A stretch of 64,000 nucleotides of DNA from Catellatospora sp. IY07-71 (GCF_018326265.1 NZ_AP023360.1:5427501-5491500), one strand, 5' to 3'; positions 40,093-48,772 are shown, counted from the first letter of the stretch. Numbers and translations: made by a program. Notes: generated from the letters alone by a model not told the origin.

Positions 40093-42510
40093 CTACGGGC
40101 CGACGGTCAGGGTCCAGGTGTCGATCCGGCCGACGTCGGCGGCCGCCGCGTCCTGTACGCGCAGCCGCCACGTGCCGTTGGCGGTCTCGCCGGACAGGTT
40201 CACCGGGTAGGTCTGGTGGATGTCGTCGGCGCTGCCGCCGGAGCGGTTGCTGAGCGAGTAGCTCGTCCCGTCCGGTGCGACCAGGCTGACCACGAGATCA
40301 CCGCGGTACGGGTGGACGATGTGCACCTCCGCCGTCGACGACGCCGAGGCCGTGCCCGGGCAGCCGCTGATGGTGATGGTGCTCTCCACCGCGGCTCCGG
40401 CGTCCGGGATCGCCACGTCAGCCGGGTTGGTCGCCCGGCAGCCACCGGCCCCGTTGACGGTGAGCGTGTAGACCGCGGTGCGGGTGGCGCTGGTGCCCGT
40501 GCCGGTGACGGTGATCGGGTAGGTGCCCGGCGTGACCGAAGCGGTGGTGCTGAGGGTCAGCGCGGAGGTGCCGCCCGCCGCCACGGTCGACGGGTTGAAC
40601 GTCGCGGTCACCCCCGCCGGCAGCCCGGCCGCCGACAGCGCCACGTTCTGCCCGGAGCCGCTGGTCACGGCCGTGGTGACCGTCGCGCTCAGCGTGCCGC
40701 CCGGGTTGGTCGCGCCCGCCGTCGGGGACACCGAGATCGCATAGTCGTTGCCGGTGGCCAGGCCGGTCTGCGCGATCGTCAGGGTGCTGGCGGCCGGGTT
40801 GAGCCGCAGCACGGCACCGGCCGGCGGCCGCAGCGTGTAGTCGTAGTCGGTGGAGATCACCACGAGGCCGATGCGGTGCCCGGCGGCGAACACGTGGTCC
40901 TTGGGCTGCATGGCGAAGTTCAGCGTGTACTCCGTGCCCTGGACGACCTTCTCGCTGGTGGCGCGGCTGTTGCGGTTCTGCGGGTCGATCCAGCCGCGGG
41001 TGACGACGACGGGGGTGGTGCTGGTGCCCGTGCCGCCGTAGTCGACGAGCAGCGCGGTGACGTTGGCGTCGTTGCGGTTGGTGACGGCGAGCCGGAGCGA
41101 GACCCGGGGCGAGCCGGTCAGCGTGACCGCGTTGGCCAGGTTGCCGGTCCGGTAGACCAGCCGGTTGCCGTTGGCGCTGTCCGGGTTCGCGACCAGCGTC
41201 GTCGCCGTGCTGGTGCGTCCGTTGTCGGTGAACTGCTGTGCCGACGTGCCGGCGGGGGTGCCGAGGGTCAGGCCGCCGGGTGCGGTGCCGGAGGCCGCGT
41301 CGAGCTTGAACACGGCCTCGGCGGCGGCGGGGTTGGGCCAGTCGGTGTACTGGCGCCAGGTGCCGTCCCGGAACTGGACCTCGGCCCGGGGTGTGGTGAG
41401 GATGCCGTTGTCGATCCCTTTCAGGAAGTACTCGAACCAGCGCTCGACCGTCGCCCGGTAGTCCGTGCGGGAGGTCGTGCCGTGGCCGCCGTTGTGCAGC
41501 CAGATCTTGCGGGGCACGTCGGCGGCCCGCAGCGCGTCCCACCACTGCGCGTAGTGCCGGCCCTTGACGTTCCAGTCGGCCTGGCCGTGGATGACGAACA
41601 CGCCCGCGGTGACCTTGTCCGCCTTGCCGACGTAGTCACGGTCGGCCCAGAACTGCTTCCAGTCGCCGGTGATCCGGTCCTGGTCGGCCTCGATCTGGTT
41701 GATCCGGCTCGTGCAGTCGGTCCGGTCGAGCACGGCACGGGCCAGCACGTCGGCGTCCTCGCCCTGGTATCCGCCGGGGGCGACGACGAGCCCGTCGGCC
41801 CGGTAGTAGTCGTACCAGCTGGAGATCGCCGCGATCGGGACGATCGCCTTGAGGCCGGCGACGCCGGTGGTGGCGGCCATGTTCGGCAGCGTGCCGTTGT
41901 ACGAGATGCCGATCATGCCGACGTTGCCGGTGCTCCACGACGCCGTCACCGGGGCGCCCGATGCGCTGAAGCCGCGGGCGCGGCCGTTGAGCCAGTCCAC
42001 GACCGCGGTGGTGGCCCGCGTCTCCTGCATGTCTCCGCTGGTCGGGCAGCCTTCCGAGGCGCCGGTGCCGAGGCTGTGGCCGAGCACGACCGCGTACCCC
42101 TTGGGCACGAAGTAGTCGTCGTACCAGTCGGGCAGGTCCGGCACCGGCCTGGCGACGGCGACGCCCGCTCCGGCCGTGGGCGGCGCACCCGGGACGAGCG
42201 AGAACAGGTTCTCCTGCGGCAGGGCGCTGACGTTCACGCCGTGGTTGGCGGCGTTGGCCAGGCCGTTGCGGTACGGGCTCTGCTCGAACACGACGGGGAA
42301 CGGCCCGCCCGTCGACGGCCGGGCGATGTCGATGGCGATCCGGTCGAGCCGCCCGTCGCCGTTGGAGTCCACGCCGGACTCGACGTAGACCCGCTCCTCG
42401 ATCTGGGCGAGTGCGGCCTGAGACGGTGCGGCGCTCGCCGCGGCGGCCGGCACCGGGAGGGCTGCTGCGAGCAGCGCGACGGTGAGCGTGACGCGGTGGG
42501 GTAACCGCAT
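40093..42510 (-). CDS. Secreted Xaa-Pro dipeptidyl-peptidase/CocE-like hydrolase with P-domain
   Basis: An 805-aa secreted alpha/beta hydrolase. Signal peptide residues about 1-28. The S15/CocE catalytic domain contains GHSLGTGASEG and VGMIGISYNGTLP, whose Ser lies in G-x-S-Y-x-G, followed by VIHGQADWNVK (Asp) and HNGGHGTTS (His). A jelly-roll domain (residues about 400-570) is typical of the family. An Ig-like bacterial domain of about 90 residues follows (SPTAGATNPGGTLSATV), then a proprotein-convertase P-domain (IPDAGAAVESTITISGC to WRLRVQDAAAADVG). The last two are secretion or stability modules in actinobacterial exoenzymes. The ATG 42510 start is preceded by a GGAAG site. Confidence 0.88.
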   Translation of the reverse strand: MRLPHRVTLTVALLAAALPVPAAAASAAPSQAALAQIEERVYVESGVDSNGDGRLDRIAIDIARPSTGGPFPVVFEQSPYRNGLANAANHGVNVSALPQENLFSLVPGAPPTAGAGVAVARPVPDLPDWYDDYFVPKGYAVVLGHSLGTGASEGCPTSGDMQETRATTAVVDWLNGRARGFSASGAPVTASWSTGNVGMIGISYNGTLPNMAATTGVAGLKAIVPIAAISSWYDYYRADGLVVAPGGYQGEDADVLARAVLDRTDCTSRINQIEADQDRITGDWKQFWADRDYVGKADKVTAGVFVIHGQADWNVKGRHYAQWWDALRAADVPRKIWLHNGGHGTTSRTDYRATVERWFEYFLKGIDNGILTTPRAEVQFRDGTWRQYTDWPNPAAAEAVFKLDAASGTAPGGLTLGTPAGTSAQQFTDNGRTSTATTLVANPDSANGNRLVYRTGNLANAVTLTGSPRVSLRLAVTNRNDANVTALLVDYGGTGTSTTPVVVTRGWIDPQNRNSRATSEKVVQGTEYTLNFAMQPKDHVFAAGHRIGLVVISTDYDYTLRPPAGAVLRLNPAASTLTIAQTGLATGNDYAISVSPTAGATNPGGTLSATVTTAVTSGSGQNVALSAAGLPAGVTATFNPSTVAAGGTSALTLSTTASVTPGTYPITVTGTGTSATRTAVYTLTVNGAGGCRATNPADVAIPDAGAAVESTITISGCPGTASASSTAEVHIVHPYRGDLVVSLVAPDGTSYSLSNRSGGSADDIHQTYPVNLSGETANGTWRLRVQDAAAADVGRIDTWTLTVGP

Positions 42511-42728
42511 GTGGCTTCCTTCCAGGGGTGTCGGACAGTCGCCGGATGTCGGTACAGCACGATGGTTGTCGATGTTGTCAGATCGACGATCGTGATTCAA
42601 GAAGGTCGGCTGGCGCTGCTCGTGGCAACGGCTGCGCGCTCCGCCGAACGGGTACGGCGGAGCGGGTCCGGAGCAAGGTCAGGGGGCGCCCCGCCGATCT
42701 GCGGAGCGCCCCGGTGTCGTACGCGGAG

Positions 42729-43181
42729 CTACGCTCCCTCGCGCGTCTCCAGACCCACCGCGGCCTTCAGCTCCTCGACGTCGGCGTGCAGCCGGGGTCG
42801 GTCGTCGGCTTCGGCGATGTGGTCCATCAGGTCGGCCAGGCCGTCGGCGATCGCGTTGAGCTTGTGCTGCACTGCCTTGTCCGCCCGGGTCTGGGTGTTC
42901 TGCAGCAGGGCGACCATGAGAAAGGTGACGATCGTCGTCGCCGTGTTGATGATCAGCTGCCAGGTGTCCAGGTCGCCGATGAGGAAGTAGGACGGCGCCC
43001 AGATCAGCACCAGCAGCACGCACAGCGAGAAGAACCAGGCCTTGGAGAAGAAGTTCGACGCGTGCGTGGCGAACCGGTCGAACGGTCCGAGGCCGGGGGT
43101 GATGTCGGAGGGCATCCGAGGCGGCGGTCCATCACCGGGACGGGCGGGTGTGTCGTGCTGCTGCGCGGGAACATTCGCCAT
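42729..43181 (-). CDS. Low-affinity iron permease family membrane protein
   Basis: A 150-aa protein with a soluble N-terminus and two central transmembrane helices (AWFFSLCVLLVLIWAPSYF and LIINTATTIVTFLMVALLQNT, about residues 47-66 and 76-98). TFLMVALLQNTQTRADKAVQHKLNAIADGL is the hallmark of the iron-permease/DUF family PF04120. Despite the name, transport by bacterial members is not well proven. The C-terminal tail is acidic and helical. The start at 43181 (MANVPAQQ) is used. It is a stand-alone gene, with its neighbours spaced by over 100 bp. Confidence 0.8.
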   Translation of the reverse strand: MANVPAQQHDTPARPGDGPPPRMPSDITPGLGPFDRFATHASNFFSKAWFFSLCVLLVLIWAPSYFLIGDLDTWQLIINTATTIVTFLMVALLQNTQTRADKAVQHKLNAIADGLADLMDHIAEADDRPRLHADVEELKAAVGLETREGA

Positions 43182-43305
43182 GCCATGCCGATACCGGCTG
43201 GGGGACCTGCTCAAACCGTGAGGGTGCGCCGGTGGCGCGGGCAGGGCTACGCCACCGGCCGCCCGCGCTGTCCGAAGAGGGCTGTCCGTGCGGCAGGCGC
43301 GGGTG

Positions 43306-43677
43306 TCACCGGAGCTTTTCGGCGTGCTGCTGGCAGGTGACGCAGTGGGTGGCCCACGGCATGATCTCAAGCCGGGCGAGCGGGATCTGCTGTGCGCACC
43401 TGCCACAGGTCCCGAACGAGCCGTCCTGCAGCCGCTGCAGCGCGGAGGCCAGGCGCCCGGCCTGTTCGCTCAGGGCGGCTGTCACGATGTCGTGCTGGGC
43501 CGTGTCGCTGATCAGCGAACCGGCGTCGGCCATGTCGCCGGTGTCCTGGTGCGCGGCCTGGCGCAGATCACGGGTCTCGGCCGTCTGCGTCGCGATCTGT
43601 TCGAGGGTCTGCTGGTAGCGGTGCCGTAGCAGGTCGGCCACCTGCTCCAGGTCCAGGCCGTCGTCGACTGTCGTCAT
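43306..43677 (-). CDS. DksA/TraR-type C4 zinc-finger protein
   Basis: A 123-aa protein with a coiled-coil N-terminal two-thirds (YQQTLEQIATQTAETRDL) and a C-terminal zinc finger, GTCGRC-x15-HCVTC, the C4 signature of DksA/TraR proteins. The equivalent of the acidic tip D-x-x-D-A reads TGDMADAGS, so the polymerase secondary-channel role is plausible. ATG 43677 follows GAGGAG by 7 bases. Similar short proteins in actinomycetes include RbpA-unrelated TraR homologues; a function in transcription is inferred from fold only. Confidence 0.85.
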   Translation of the reverse strand: MTTVDDGLDLEQVADLLRHRYQQTLEQIATQTAETRDLRQAAHQDTGDMADAGSLISDTAQHDIVTAALSEQAGRLASALQRLQDGSFGTCGRCAQQIPLARLEIMPWATHCVTCQQHAEKLR

Positions 43678-43905
43678 GGAACGCTCCTCGTTTCGGGCAG
43701 CCGCCGGCTCCGGCATGGGCTCCGGCATCCGGGTGAGACGCCGCGGCGGCATGAGAGATGCGACCCTACCGGCAGGAGCGACGTAGTCGACGAAGAAACA
43801 CCGGACCTTTCGCGGGAGGTTCGCCGCCTGCCCGCGCGGCCCCCGGCGCTCGTCGGCCGGCTCCTGCCCGCGCCGCAGCGCGTCGAGGTGCTTCCGGGCG
43901 CGGTG

Positions 43906-44592
43906 TCAGCGGGCGGGACCGTACAACCGGGCGATGTCGGGCGAGTCGAGCCAGCCGCTGTAGGCGGGCCCCTGCGGCCAGCCCTCCGGGGAGTCCTGCC
44001 AGTCCTCCCGCCGCCCGTACGGCAGCACATCGATCAGGGAGAACGTGAACGTCAGCTGTTCCACCCCGCGACCGCTGGTGTGCCAGGTGCGGTACACGGT
44101 GTCGCCGTCGCGCAGGAACACGTTGAACGCGAAGCCGCCGCCGGGCGGTGCGTCGACGTCGGCCCCGAACGGGCTGTCGGCGGTCGAGTACCACGTCATC
44201 TTGTTGCCGACGCGCTCGGCGTAGGCGAGGGCCGCCTCGATCGGTCCCTGGGTGACGATCACGAACCGCGCGTCGTAGTTGTCGAGGAAGTCCAGCCGCG
44301 TGTACGACGACGTGAGGCTGGTGCAGCCGCCGCACTGCCACTGCGCGTCCGGGTCGGGGTCCCACATGTGGTTGTAGACGATCAGCTGCGATCTGCCGTC
44401 GAAGACGTCGGCGAACCGGACCGGTCCCTCGGCCCCGACCAGCGTGTAGTCGGGCATTCGCACCATGGGGAGCCTGCGCCGCTGGGCGGCGATCGCGTCG
44501 AGCTCCCTGGTGGCCGCCTTCTCGCGGGCGCGCAGCTCGTCCAGCTCCTTACGCCAGGTGGCGGAGTCGACGACGGGTGGCAGAGCAGTCAT
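43906..44592 (-). CDS. DUF899-family thioredoxin-like protein
   Basis: A 228-aa soluble protein: an N-terminal coiled helix (WRKELDELRAREKAATRELD), MPDYTLVGAEGPVRFADVF, QLIVYNHMWDP, WQCGGCTSLTSSY with a CGGC pair, and a C-terminal FSLIDVLPYGRREDW. This is the DUF899 family, a thioredoxin-like fold whose CxxC suggests disulphide or thiol chemistry, though activity is undetermined. ATG 44592 lies 9 bases after AAGGAG. It stands alone, divergent from the small DUF6458 gene across about 280 bp without other features. Confidence 0.85.
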   Translation of the reverse strand: MTALPPVVDSATWRKELDELRAREKAATRELDAIAAQRRRLPMVRMPDYTLVGAEGPVRFADVFDGRSQLIVYNHMWDPDPDAQWQCGGCTSLTSSYTRLDFLDNYDARFVIVTQGPIEAALAYAERVGNKMTWYSTADSPFGADVDAPPGGGFAFNVFLRDGDTVYRTWHTSGRGVEQLTFTFSLIDVLPYGRREDWQDSPEGWPQGPAYSGWLDSPDIARLYGPAR

Positions 44593-44873
44593 GACCAACA
44601 TCTCCTTCGTTCGTCTCATCGACCGTATCCCCATAACCCGGCCACCGTGGTCTGCCACTCGCCGACACGGCGATCCGGTCGAGAAAGTGCCAGAGCGCCG
44701 CTGCTGCGAAAGTTGTCACTGCGTTGTGAAATACCCAACCCGGGCTCGCTGTACGTCGACCGTTTACACAGGTCAGGGCCACCGCCGGTGATCCCGGCCG
44801 GTTTCTGCTCCCAGGCCGGGGGTATCGGCGCGCCGTGGCCGCGACCTCAGCGGCACTTCTGGAGGTGACCACC

Positions 44874-45101
44874 ATGGGTATCGGCGCAAGCATCTTCCTG
44901 ATCGTGCTCGGCGCGATCTTCACGTTCGCGCTCGACTTCGAAGTCGCCGGCGTCGACATCGACGTCATCGGCTGGATCTTCATGATCGGCGGTGCGCTCG
45001 GCCTGCTGTTCACCGCGTTCATCTGGGGCCCGCGCAACCGTGCGCGGATCGTCAGCGAGCCGGCCGAGTACCGCCGGGTCGAGGAGCGCACCGAGATCTG
45101 A
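44874..45101 (+). CDS. DUF6458-family small membrane protein
   Basis: A 75-aa protein with two transmembrane helices (ASIFLIVLGAIFTFALDF and VIGWIFMIGGALGLLFTAFIW) joined by EVAGVDIDV. This is the actinobacterial DUF6458 pattern; the function is unknown. GGAGGTGACCACC precedes the ATG, an excellent ribosome site. A strong hairpin follows, and then a small GTG-start gene in the same direction. Confidence 0.8.
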   Translation: MGIGASIFLIVLGAIFTFALDFEVAGVDIDVIGWIFMIGGALGLLFTAFIWGPRNRARIVSEPAEYRRVEERTEI

Positions 45102-45109
45102 CACGCCCG

Positions 45110-45142
45110 CGGCGCCCCGCCACCCGTGTGCGCGGGGCGCCG
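45110..45142 (+). terminator. 11-bp stem hairpin after the DUF6458 gene
   Basis: CGGCGCCCCGC (45110-45120) pairs with GCGGGGCGCCG (45132-45142). It lies between the DUF6458 stop and the following GTG start, so it may attenuate transcription into the next gene. Confidence 0.6.
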
Positions 45143-45163
45143 TCGGCAGGTGAGGAGGTTCGC

Positions 45164-45439
45164 GTGCGGCGTTTCGAGGTGGTCGCCAACCACGACGTGT
45201 GGGACGTGCTCGACGGCGACGACGTGGTCGGCATACACCCGCGCAAGCCGGATGCGCTCTGGCAGGCCATGACCGCGGCCCGCGCCAGCAGTCCCAGCCG
45301 CCTGTCCGTCATCGCCGCCGACGGCCAGGTCGAGAACACCACCGAGTTCCACCCCGGCGGCACCGCTGCGGCACAACCCGGACGGCGCTGGAGGTCGTCT
45401 CCGCCACAAGCGGATCCTGACAGCTCCTCAGCTGGGTAG
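45164..45439 (+). CDS. DUF2188-like small protein
   Basis: A 91-aa protein starting at GTG 45164, 7 bases after GAGGAGG. The first 65 residues show FEVVANHDVWDVLDGDDVVGIH, KPDALWQAMTAARASS and LSVIAADGQVENTTEFHPGG, matching the small alpha-beta DUF2188-type domain (W-x-V, alternating strands, DG-V). The tail is low complexity and overlaps the end of the convergent SGNH hydrolase gene by 12 bases. Function is unknown. Confidence 0.6.
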   Translation: MRRFEVVANHDVWDVLDGDDVVGIHPRKPDALWQAMTAARASSPSRLSVIAADGQVENTTEFHPGGTAAAQPGRRWRSSPPQADPDSSSAG

Positions 45440-46027
45440 CGATAGGTAGCGTCGGCACTGCCTGATGAGGATGTCGTAACCAGCCTGGCTTAGGTGCACC
45501 TCGTCATGGATGAACAGGTCCGCGGGCGGCGGTGCACCCAGTTTCAGCATTGGCCCCGCCGTGTCGATGAGACCAACCCTGGGGTGCTCCTCGGCTGTCT
45601 GGCGCATCCGTGCGTTGTACTCGGCGATTTGCTGCTCGACAGGCCAGAACCGGCGATGCGGGATGACTGTCATCAAACCGATCTGGATGTGCTCGTCCAT
45701 CCCGAGCACGGTGTCCACGAACAACCTGAGGTTGCTCTCCACCTGGTCGACGGGTCGCAGGCTCGACAGATCGTTGCCGCCGGCATACATGATCACTGTG
45801 CGGGGAGCGGGCGAGCCGATCGCCACCACGGCGTTCGCGGCGACGTCGCGGATCATCGCACCACCGAAACCGCGGTTGCTGACCTGGACTTCAGGAAAGT
45901 CGTAGGCGAGCGTCGTCCACAGGCGGATGGTCGAACTGCCGTAGAACACCACGCGTTCGGGAGACGGCGGCATCACTCGGTCGAGGCGGGCGAACGCGTT
46001 CATCTCAGGATCCCAACGATCGGCCAC
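45428..46027 (-). CDS. SGNH/GDSL-type esterase or hydrolase
   Basis: A 199-aa hydrolase. Block I is RVVFYGSSTIRLW with the catalytic Ser in GSS; GFGGAMIRDV provides the oxyanion Gly; AGGNDLSS is block III; and HDEVHLSQAGYDIL is block V with the Asp-x-x-His pair. The GTG at 46027 (VADRWDPEMNAFARLDR) is preferred over ATG 46003 because family members carry an R-W-x-x-E-x-x-x-F-x-x-x-D lead and AAAGGA lies upstream. It is the last gene of the five-gene operon at 45.4-50.6 kb, 22 bases after the PanB-like gene. Substrate may be an acylated or acetylated product of that operon. Confidence 0.82.
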   Translation of the reverse strand: MADRWDPEMNAFARLDRVMPPSPERVVFYGSSTIRLWTTLAYDFPEVQVSNRGFGGAMIRDVAANAVVAIGSPAPRTVIMYAGGNDLSSLRPVDQVESNLRLFVDTVLGMDEHIQIGLMTVIPHRRFWPVEQQIAEYNARMRQTAEEHPRVGLIDTAGPMLKLGAPPPADLFIHDEVHLSQAGYDILIRQCRRYLSLPS

Positions 46028-46049
46028 CTGATGTCCTTTCGGTCGACGC

Positions 46050-46994
46050 TCAGCACCACGGGTTCGACTGCATGAGTTCGGCGGCCTCGGAGCCCGACAT
46101 GTCCGCGCCGCGGAAGATCGGGTAGCTGGTGCCGAGCAGTTCCAACAAGAGCCGACAGTGCTCCACGATCGCCGCGTCAGTGTAACTGGCTGGAAAGGTG
46201 CTGACATCCAGGCTCGCGGTGGGCGGGAAGTAGCGGGCCGGGAACGGCGGACGGTAAAGGGCGTCCCAGACATTGACTGACTGGCCGGCGTACGGCGCGT
46301 GGCCGCTGAAGATGGCGTAAACCGGAAGGCCGCCGTCATTGTGGGCCGCCAGTGCGGCGAGCGCCGGTGTGGCGACGCCCTCGAGTACGAGCGCGTACGC
46401 CCCGGCGTTGCGGCATTGCTGCGCCAACCGGAACAGCTTCCGTGCTTCGTCGATGGTGCGGGCAACGAATTTCGCGCCACCGGCCTGTGGCGAGTAACCG
46501 AGATGTGCCAGCACCGGGACTCCGCCGCCGGACAACTCCTCGATCAGCGAAAGATGATCGAGCGTGGTCACCTCGATCTTGATCGCATCGGCTCCGTGGG
46601 CGAGCACGCGCTGGGCGTTCTGCAAGCCGAGGTCAACGTGCCGAGCGGATCCATGCGGCATATCGGCGATGAGGTACACCTCCTCGCTGAGCGCCGTGCG
46701 ATCGAGTTCGCGCCGGATCTCCACGAGCAGTGACAGTTGCACTCGTAGGAAGAACTCCTGCAGCTCCTCACCGTCCAGCACGGTCGACGGGTAGCCGAGA
46801 TGCGTAGTCAGGAACGAGTCGCCGAGCATCACCGCGTCGAGGCGCAGCCGCTGCTGCTGTTGCTGACGCCGCAACGCGGTGAGTAGCGGTCTGATCTCGT
46901 AACCGTGGAACAGGTTTGCCTTGATGTGAATGCGCTCTGGCGAACTGAACCTGGCCTGGGTCTGGCGGGCGATCAGCTCAGCCGTCCTCCTCAC
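46050..46994 (-). CDS. PanB-like (ketopantoate hydroxymethyltransferase-like) TIM-barrel enzyme
   Basis: A 314-aa protein of the PEP-mutase/PanB superfamily. LDAVMLGDSFLTTHLGYPSTV matches the first PanB motif, YLIADMPHGSA the second, and ADAIKIEVTTL the third, so the three acidic metal ligands (Asp in GDS, Asp in ADMP, Glu in KIE) are kept. VPVLAHLGYSPQ corresponds to the conserved H-x-G-x-x-P-Q loop. C-C bond formation at an oxo acid is plausible, but divergence from PanB and an extended C-terminus suggest a different substrate. GTG 46994 overlaps the end of the preceding PLD-like gene by 17 bases; GTG 47006 is an alternative. It is the fourth gene of the operon. Confidence 0.75.
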   Translation of the reverse strand: MRRTAELIARQTQARFSSPERIHIKANLFHGYEIRPLLTALRRQQQQQRLRLDAVMLGDSFLTTHLGYPSTVLDGEELQEFFLRVQLSLLVEIRRELDRTALSEEVYLIADMPHGSARHVDLGLQNAQRVLAHGADAIKIEVTTLDHLSLIEELSGGGVPVLAHLGYSPQAGGAKFVARTIDEARKLFRLAQQCRNAGAYALVLEGVATPALAALAAHNDGGLPVYAIFSGHAPYAGQSVNVWDALYRPPFPARYFPPTASLDVSTFPASYTDAAIVEHCRLLLELLGTSYPIFRGADMSGSEAAELMQSNPWC

Positions 46995-47637
46995 GGCCCA
47001 CCTCACCGCCGAGATCGTAGTGCCGCGCCGCGGCCCACAGGTCGCGAATGTGTAGCTCGATCGTGTCGGCAAGGACGCTGTTGCCCTTGCGGACCTCGAA
47101 TTGCGGTCCCTGGATCGCCGGGGTCTGGCGCCAGTAGAGACTCATGAAGATGGTGTCGTCATAGGCGTGTATGGCCGCGACCGGCAGCCCGTCGTAGAGC
47201 CGCACCTCCAGGTTGGCCGCGACACCGGCGAGCCTCGCGAATCGGCGTAGCTCAGCGAGGTTGGCTTCGACGTTCTGCCGCGTCGCGTCCAGTTCGGTGT
47301 AACCCAACTCTCTGGCGCGCAGCGGTGCCACTGGCGAGTTAGGGTCGAGCAGCAAAACTTGGATCTTGCAGCCCCGCTCGGCTGCAGCCCGCATCGCGCG
47401 CAGCATGGGGATCACGTCGGGAATCCAAGTCTGCACGATGCGGATCGAGCGGGCGTTGGCGAATCCGCGTACGACGTCACTCGTCGGAAATATCTCATGG
47501 ATGTCCCGTACGCCCGCCAGGGTCAGCCGCTCGTATGGGACGAAGTAGCGATTGAGCGACGCCGCCAATTCCTCTGACATGTGGCTGAGAAATGACCGGC
47601 GCAGGAAGAATTCGTAGAGGACGGCCAGTGAGGTCAT
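46978..47637 (-). pseudogene. 3' part of an IS-interrupted two-TM/PLD-like membrane protein gene
   Basis: This part encodes about 219 aa from a potential ATG at 47637 created at the IS edge. After the end of the second TM region (LAVLYEFFLRRSFLSHM), the domain contains VVRGFANARSIRIVQTW, RGCKIQVLLLDPNSPVA, LEVRLYDGLPVAAIHAYDDTIFMSLYW and a C-terminal LHIRDLWAAARHYD. This matches DUF5919-like PLD-fold domains without an HKD pair. The transposase stop TGA overlaps this ATG (ATGA), so this soluble half could still be translated by coupling. Joined to the 48554-48772 part, the original protein would be 288 aa. Confidence 0.75.
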
Positions 47638-47648
47638 TTCATCCTGAT
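47630..47648. repeat. Left terminal inverted repeat of the IS
   Basis: GAGGTCATTTCATCCTGAT, exact reverse complement of 48536-48554. The first base is shared with the CAGTG target copy. Confidence 0.9.
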
Positions 47649-48553
47649 TGGCGTCGATGTCGCGTGGTGTAGGGCCAGGATGGCCCGCGCGATGACGCCG
47701 ATCTTGCTGACGGTGCAGCGGACACGGGTGAGGATCTGCCAGCACTTGAGCGTGGCGAAGCCGCGCTCGCCGGGTGCCCGGACGGCGGCGTGGCGGCGGT
47801 TGTACGCCGTCGCGGCCGGGATCAGGGGCTTGTCCTTGCCGGCCCTGACCGGGGTGATCAGGGTGGGTGCCTCGCCCTGGTAGCCGCGGTCGGCCCAGAA
47901 CTGCAGGCCGTGCCGGACGGCGGCGTCGACCACGCCGTGTCGGCGCGCGGCGGTCAGGTCATGGGTCGAGCCGGGCAGCCCGTCGGAGATCCACAGCAGG
48001 TTCCCGGTTTCACCCGCGAGGGCCTGCAGGTTGACGCCGTAGGTGCGCTTGCGGTGCACCCACCACAGTTTGTGCGCGCTGGTCCAGCGCACCCGGAACG
48101 TCGTGATGATCGTGCCGTCCAGGATCGTCACCTTCCCGCGCCGTCCGGCCAAGGCCTCTTCCAGGGACGGTGCCCGAGCTGCCAGCAGTGCCACCGCCTC
48201 ACCGACGTACCGGTAGCAGGTGGCCGGCGAGACCTCGAACGAGACCGCAAGCTGGGCGAGGCTGTCCCCGCAGCGCAGGTGGACCAGGACCAGCAGCGCC
48301 TGCCGAGCGGGTGACAGCTTGCGCCACCGGCAGCCGCTCTGCCTGCGGTGCTCGGCCAGCAGGCCGGTGAGGAACTCCAGGTGGGGCGTCGACAGTCCCG
48401 GGACCGGGGCGCGGTAGGTTAGCAACTGAAGCTCCTGCTGGTACTGGTTGGTGTGGTAACCCCAGTCCTATCGGGAGCTTCACTTCATGGCCCACATCCC
48501 CACGCTCAGTTGATCAACCTGAGACATCCACATCCATCAGGATGAAATGACCT
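47631..48553 (-). mobile_element. IS5-family-type insertion sequence, 923 bp
   Basis: The element carries a single transposase gene. Its ends are inverted repeats, AGGTCATTTCATCCTGAT, perfect over 18-19 bp and continuing imperfectly for about 15 more. CAGTG occurs at both flanks (47626-47630 and 48554-48558), giving a 5-bp target duplication. Because the flanking bases overlap the repeats (GAGG/CCTC), a 3-bp AGT duplication with an element 2 bp longer is formally possible. Removing the element plus one CAGTG restores an open frame across the junction. Confidence 0.9.
47634..48425 (-). CDS. IS5-family-like transposase (DDE superfamily)
   Basis: A 263-aa single-frame transposase. The N-terminal helix-turn-helix region is ARQALLVLVHLRCGDSLAQLAVSFEVSPATCYRYV. 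The DDE catalytic core shows TILDGTII (first Asp), ISDGLPGSTHDL (second Asp with following H-D), and ERGFATLKCW (Glu). RGYQGEAPTLITP is the region between. The TTG start at 48425 follows AGGAG by 6 bases. The stop codon lies inside the terminal inverted repeat. The gene looks intact, so the element may still be active, and it lies in the same orientation as the interrupted operon. Confidence 0.88.
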   Translation of the reverse strand: MLTYRAPVPGLSTPHLEFLTGLLAEHRRQSGCRWRKLSPARQALLVLVHLRCGDSLAQLAVSFEVSPATCYRYVGEAVALLAARAPSLEEALAGRRGKVTILDGTIITTFRVRWTSAHKLWWVHRKRTYGVNLQALAGETGNLLWISDGLPGSTHDLTAARRHGVVDAAVRHGLQFWADRGYQGEAPTLITPVRAGKDKPLIPAATAYNRRHAAVRAPGERGFATLKCWQILTRVRCTVSKIGVIARAILALHHATSTPIRMK

Positions 48554-48554
48554 C
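48536..48554. repeat. Right terminal inverted repeat of the IS
   Basis: ATCAGGATGAAATGACCTC, exact reverse complement of 47630-47648, followed by the second copy of the target CAGTG (48554-48558). Confidence 0.9.
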
Positions 48555-48772
48555 AGTGTCCCGGCGGGGATCAGCGCAACGCCGAGGTTCTGTGTGAATG
48601 CATACCATCGCGAGTCGCCGTCAAAGCCGGTGGCGACGGGCAGGATGAGCAGTCCGATTCCGATCAGAACTGCGACGACGGAGATCGTCGTGGCCCGCGT
48701 CAGCTGCTCGAGCTTGGCCAGCTGGATGGCCGCTGGCTCCGCTGGGCGAGGATATTTGATCCGCTCAGCCAT
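48554..48772 (-). pseudogene. 5' part of the IS-interrupted two-TM/PLD-like membrane protein gene
   Basis: Starts MAERIKYPRPAEPAAIQLA at ATG 48772, which overlaps the end of the DUF6817-like gene by 8 bases. It includes the first TM helix (ISVVAVLIGIGLLILPVATGF) and the beginning of the second (FTQNLGVALIPAGTL), where the insertion lies. In the present sequence the frame runs into the IS and stops at 48506. The original frame continues as GTL-AVLYEFF in the 46978-47637 part. Topology mirrors the protein at 5267-6295. Confidence 0.8.

Noticed and set aside
40216-42504. Long plus-strand frame opposite the S15-like hydrolase
   Set aside because: Valine/glycine/arginine-rich shadow with no motif, while the minus strand has catalytic Ser, Asp and His motifs and a signal peptide.
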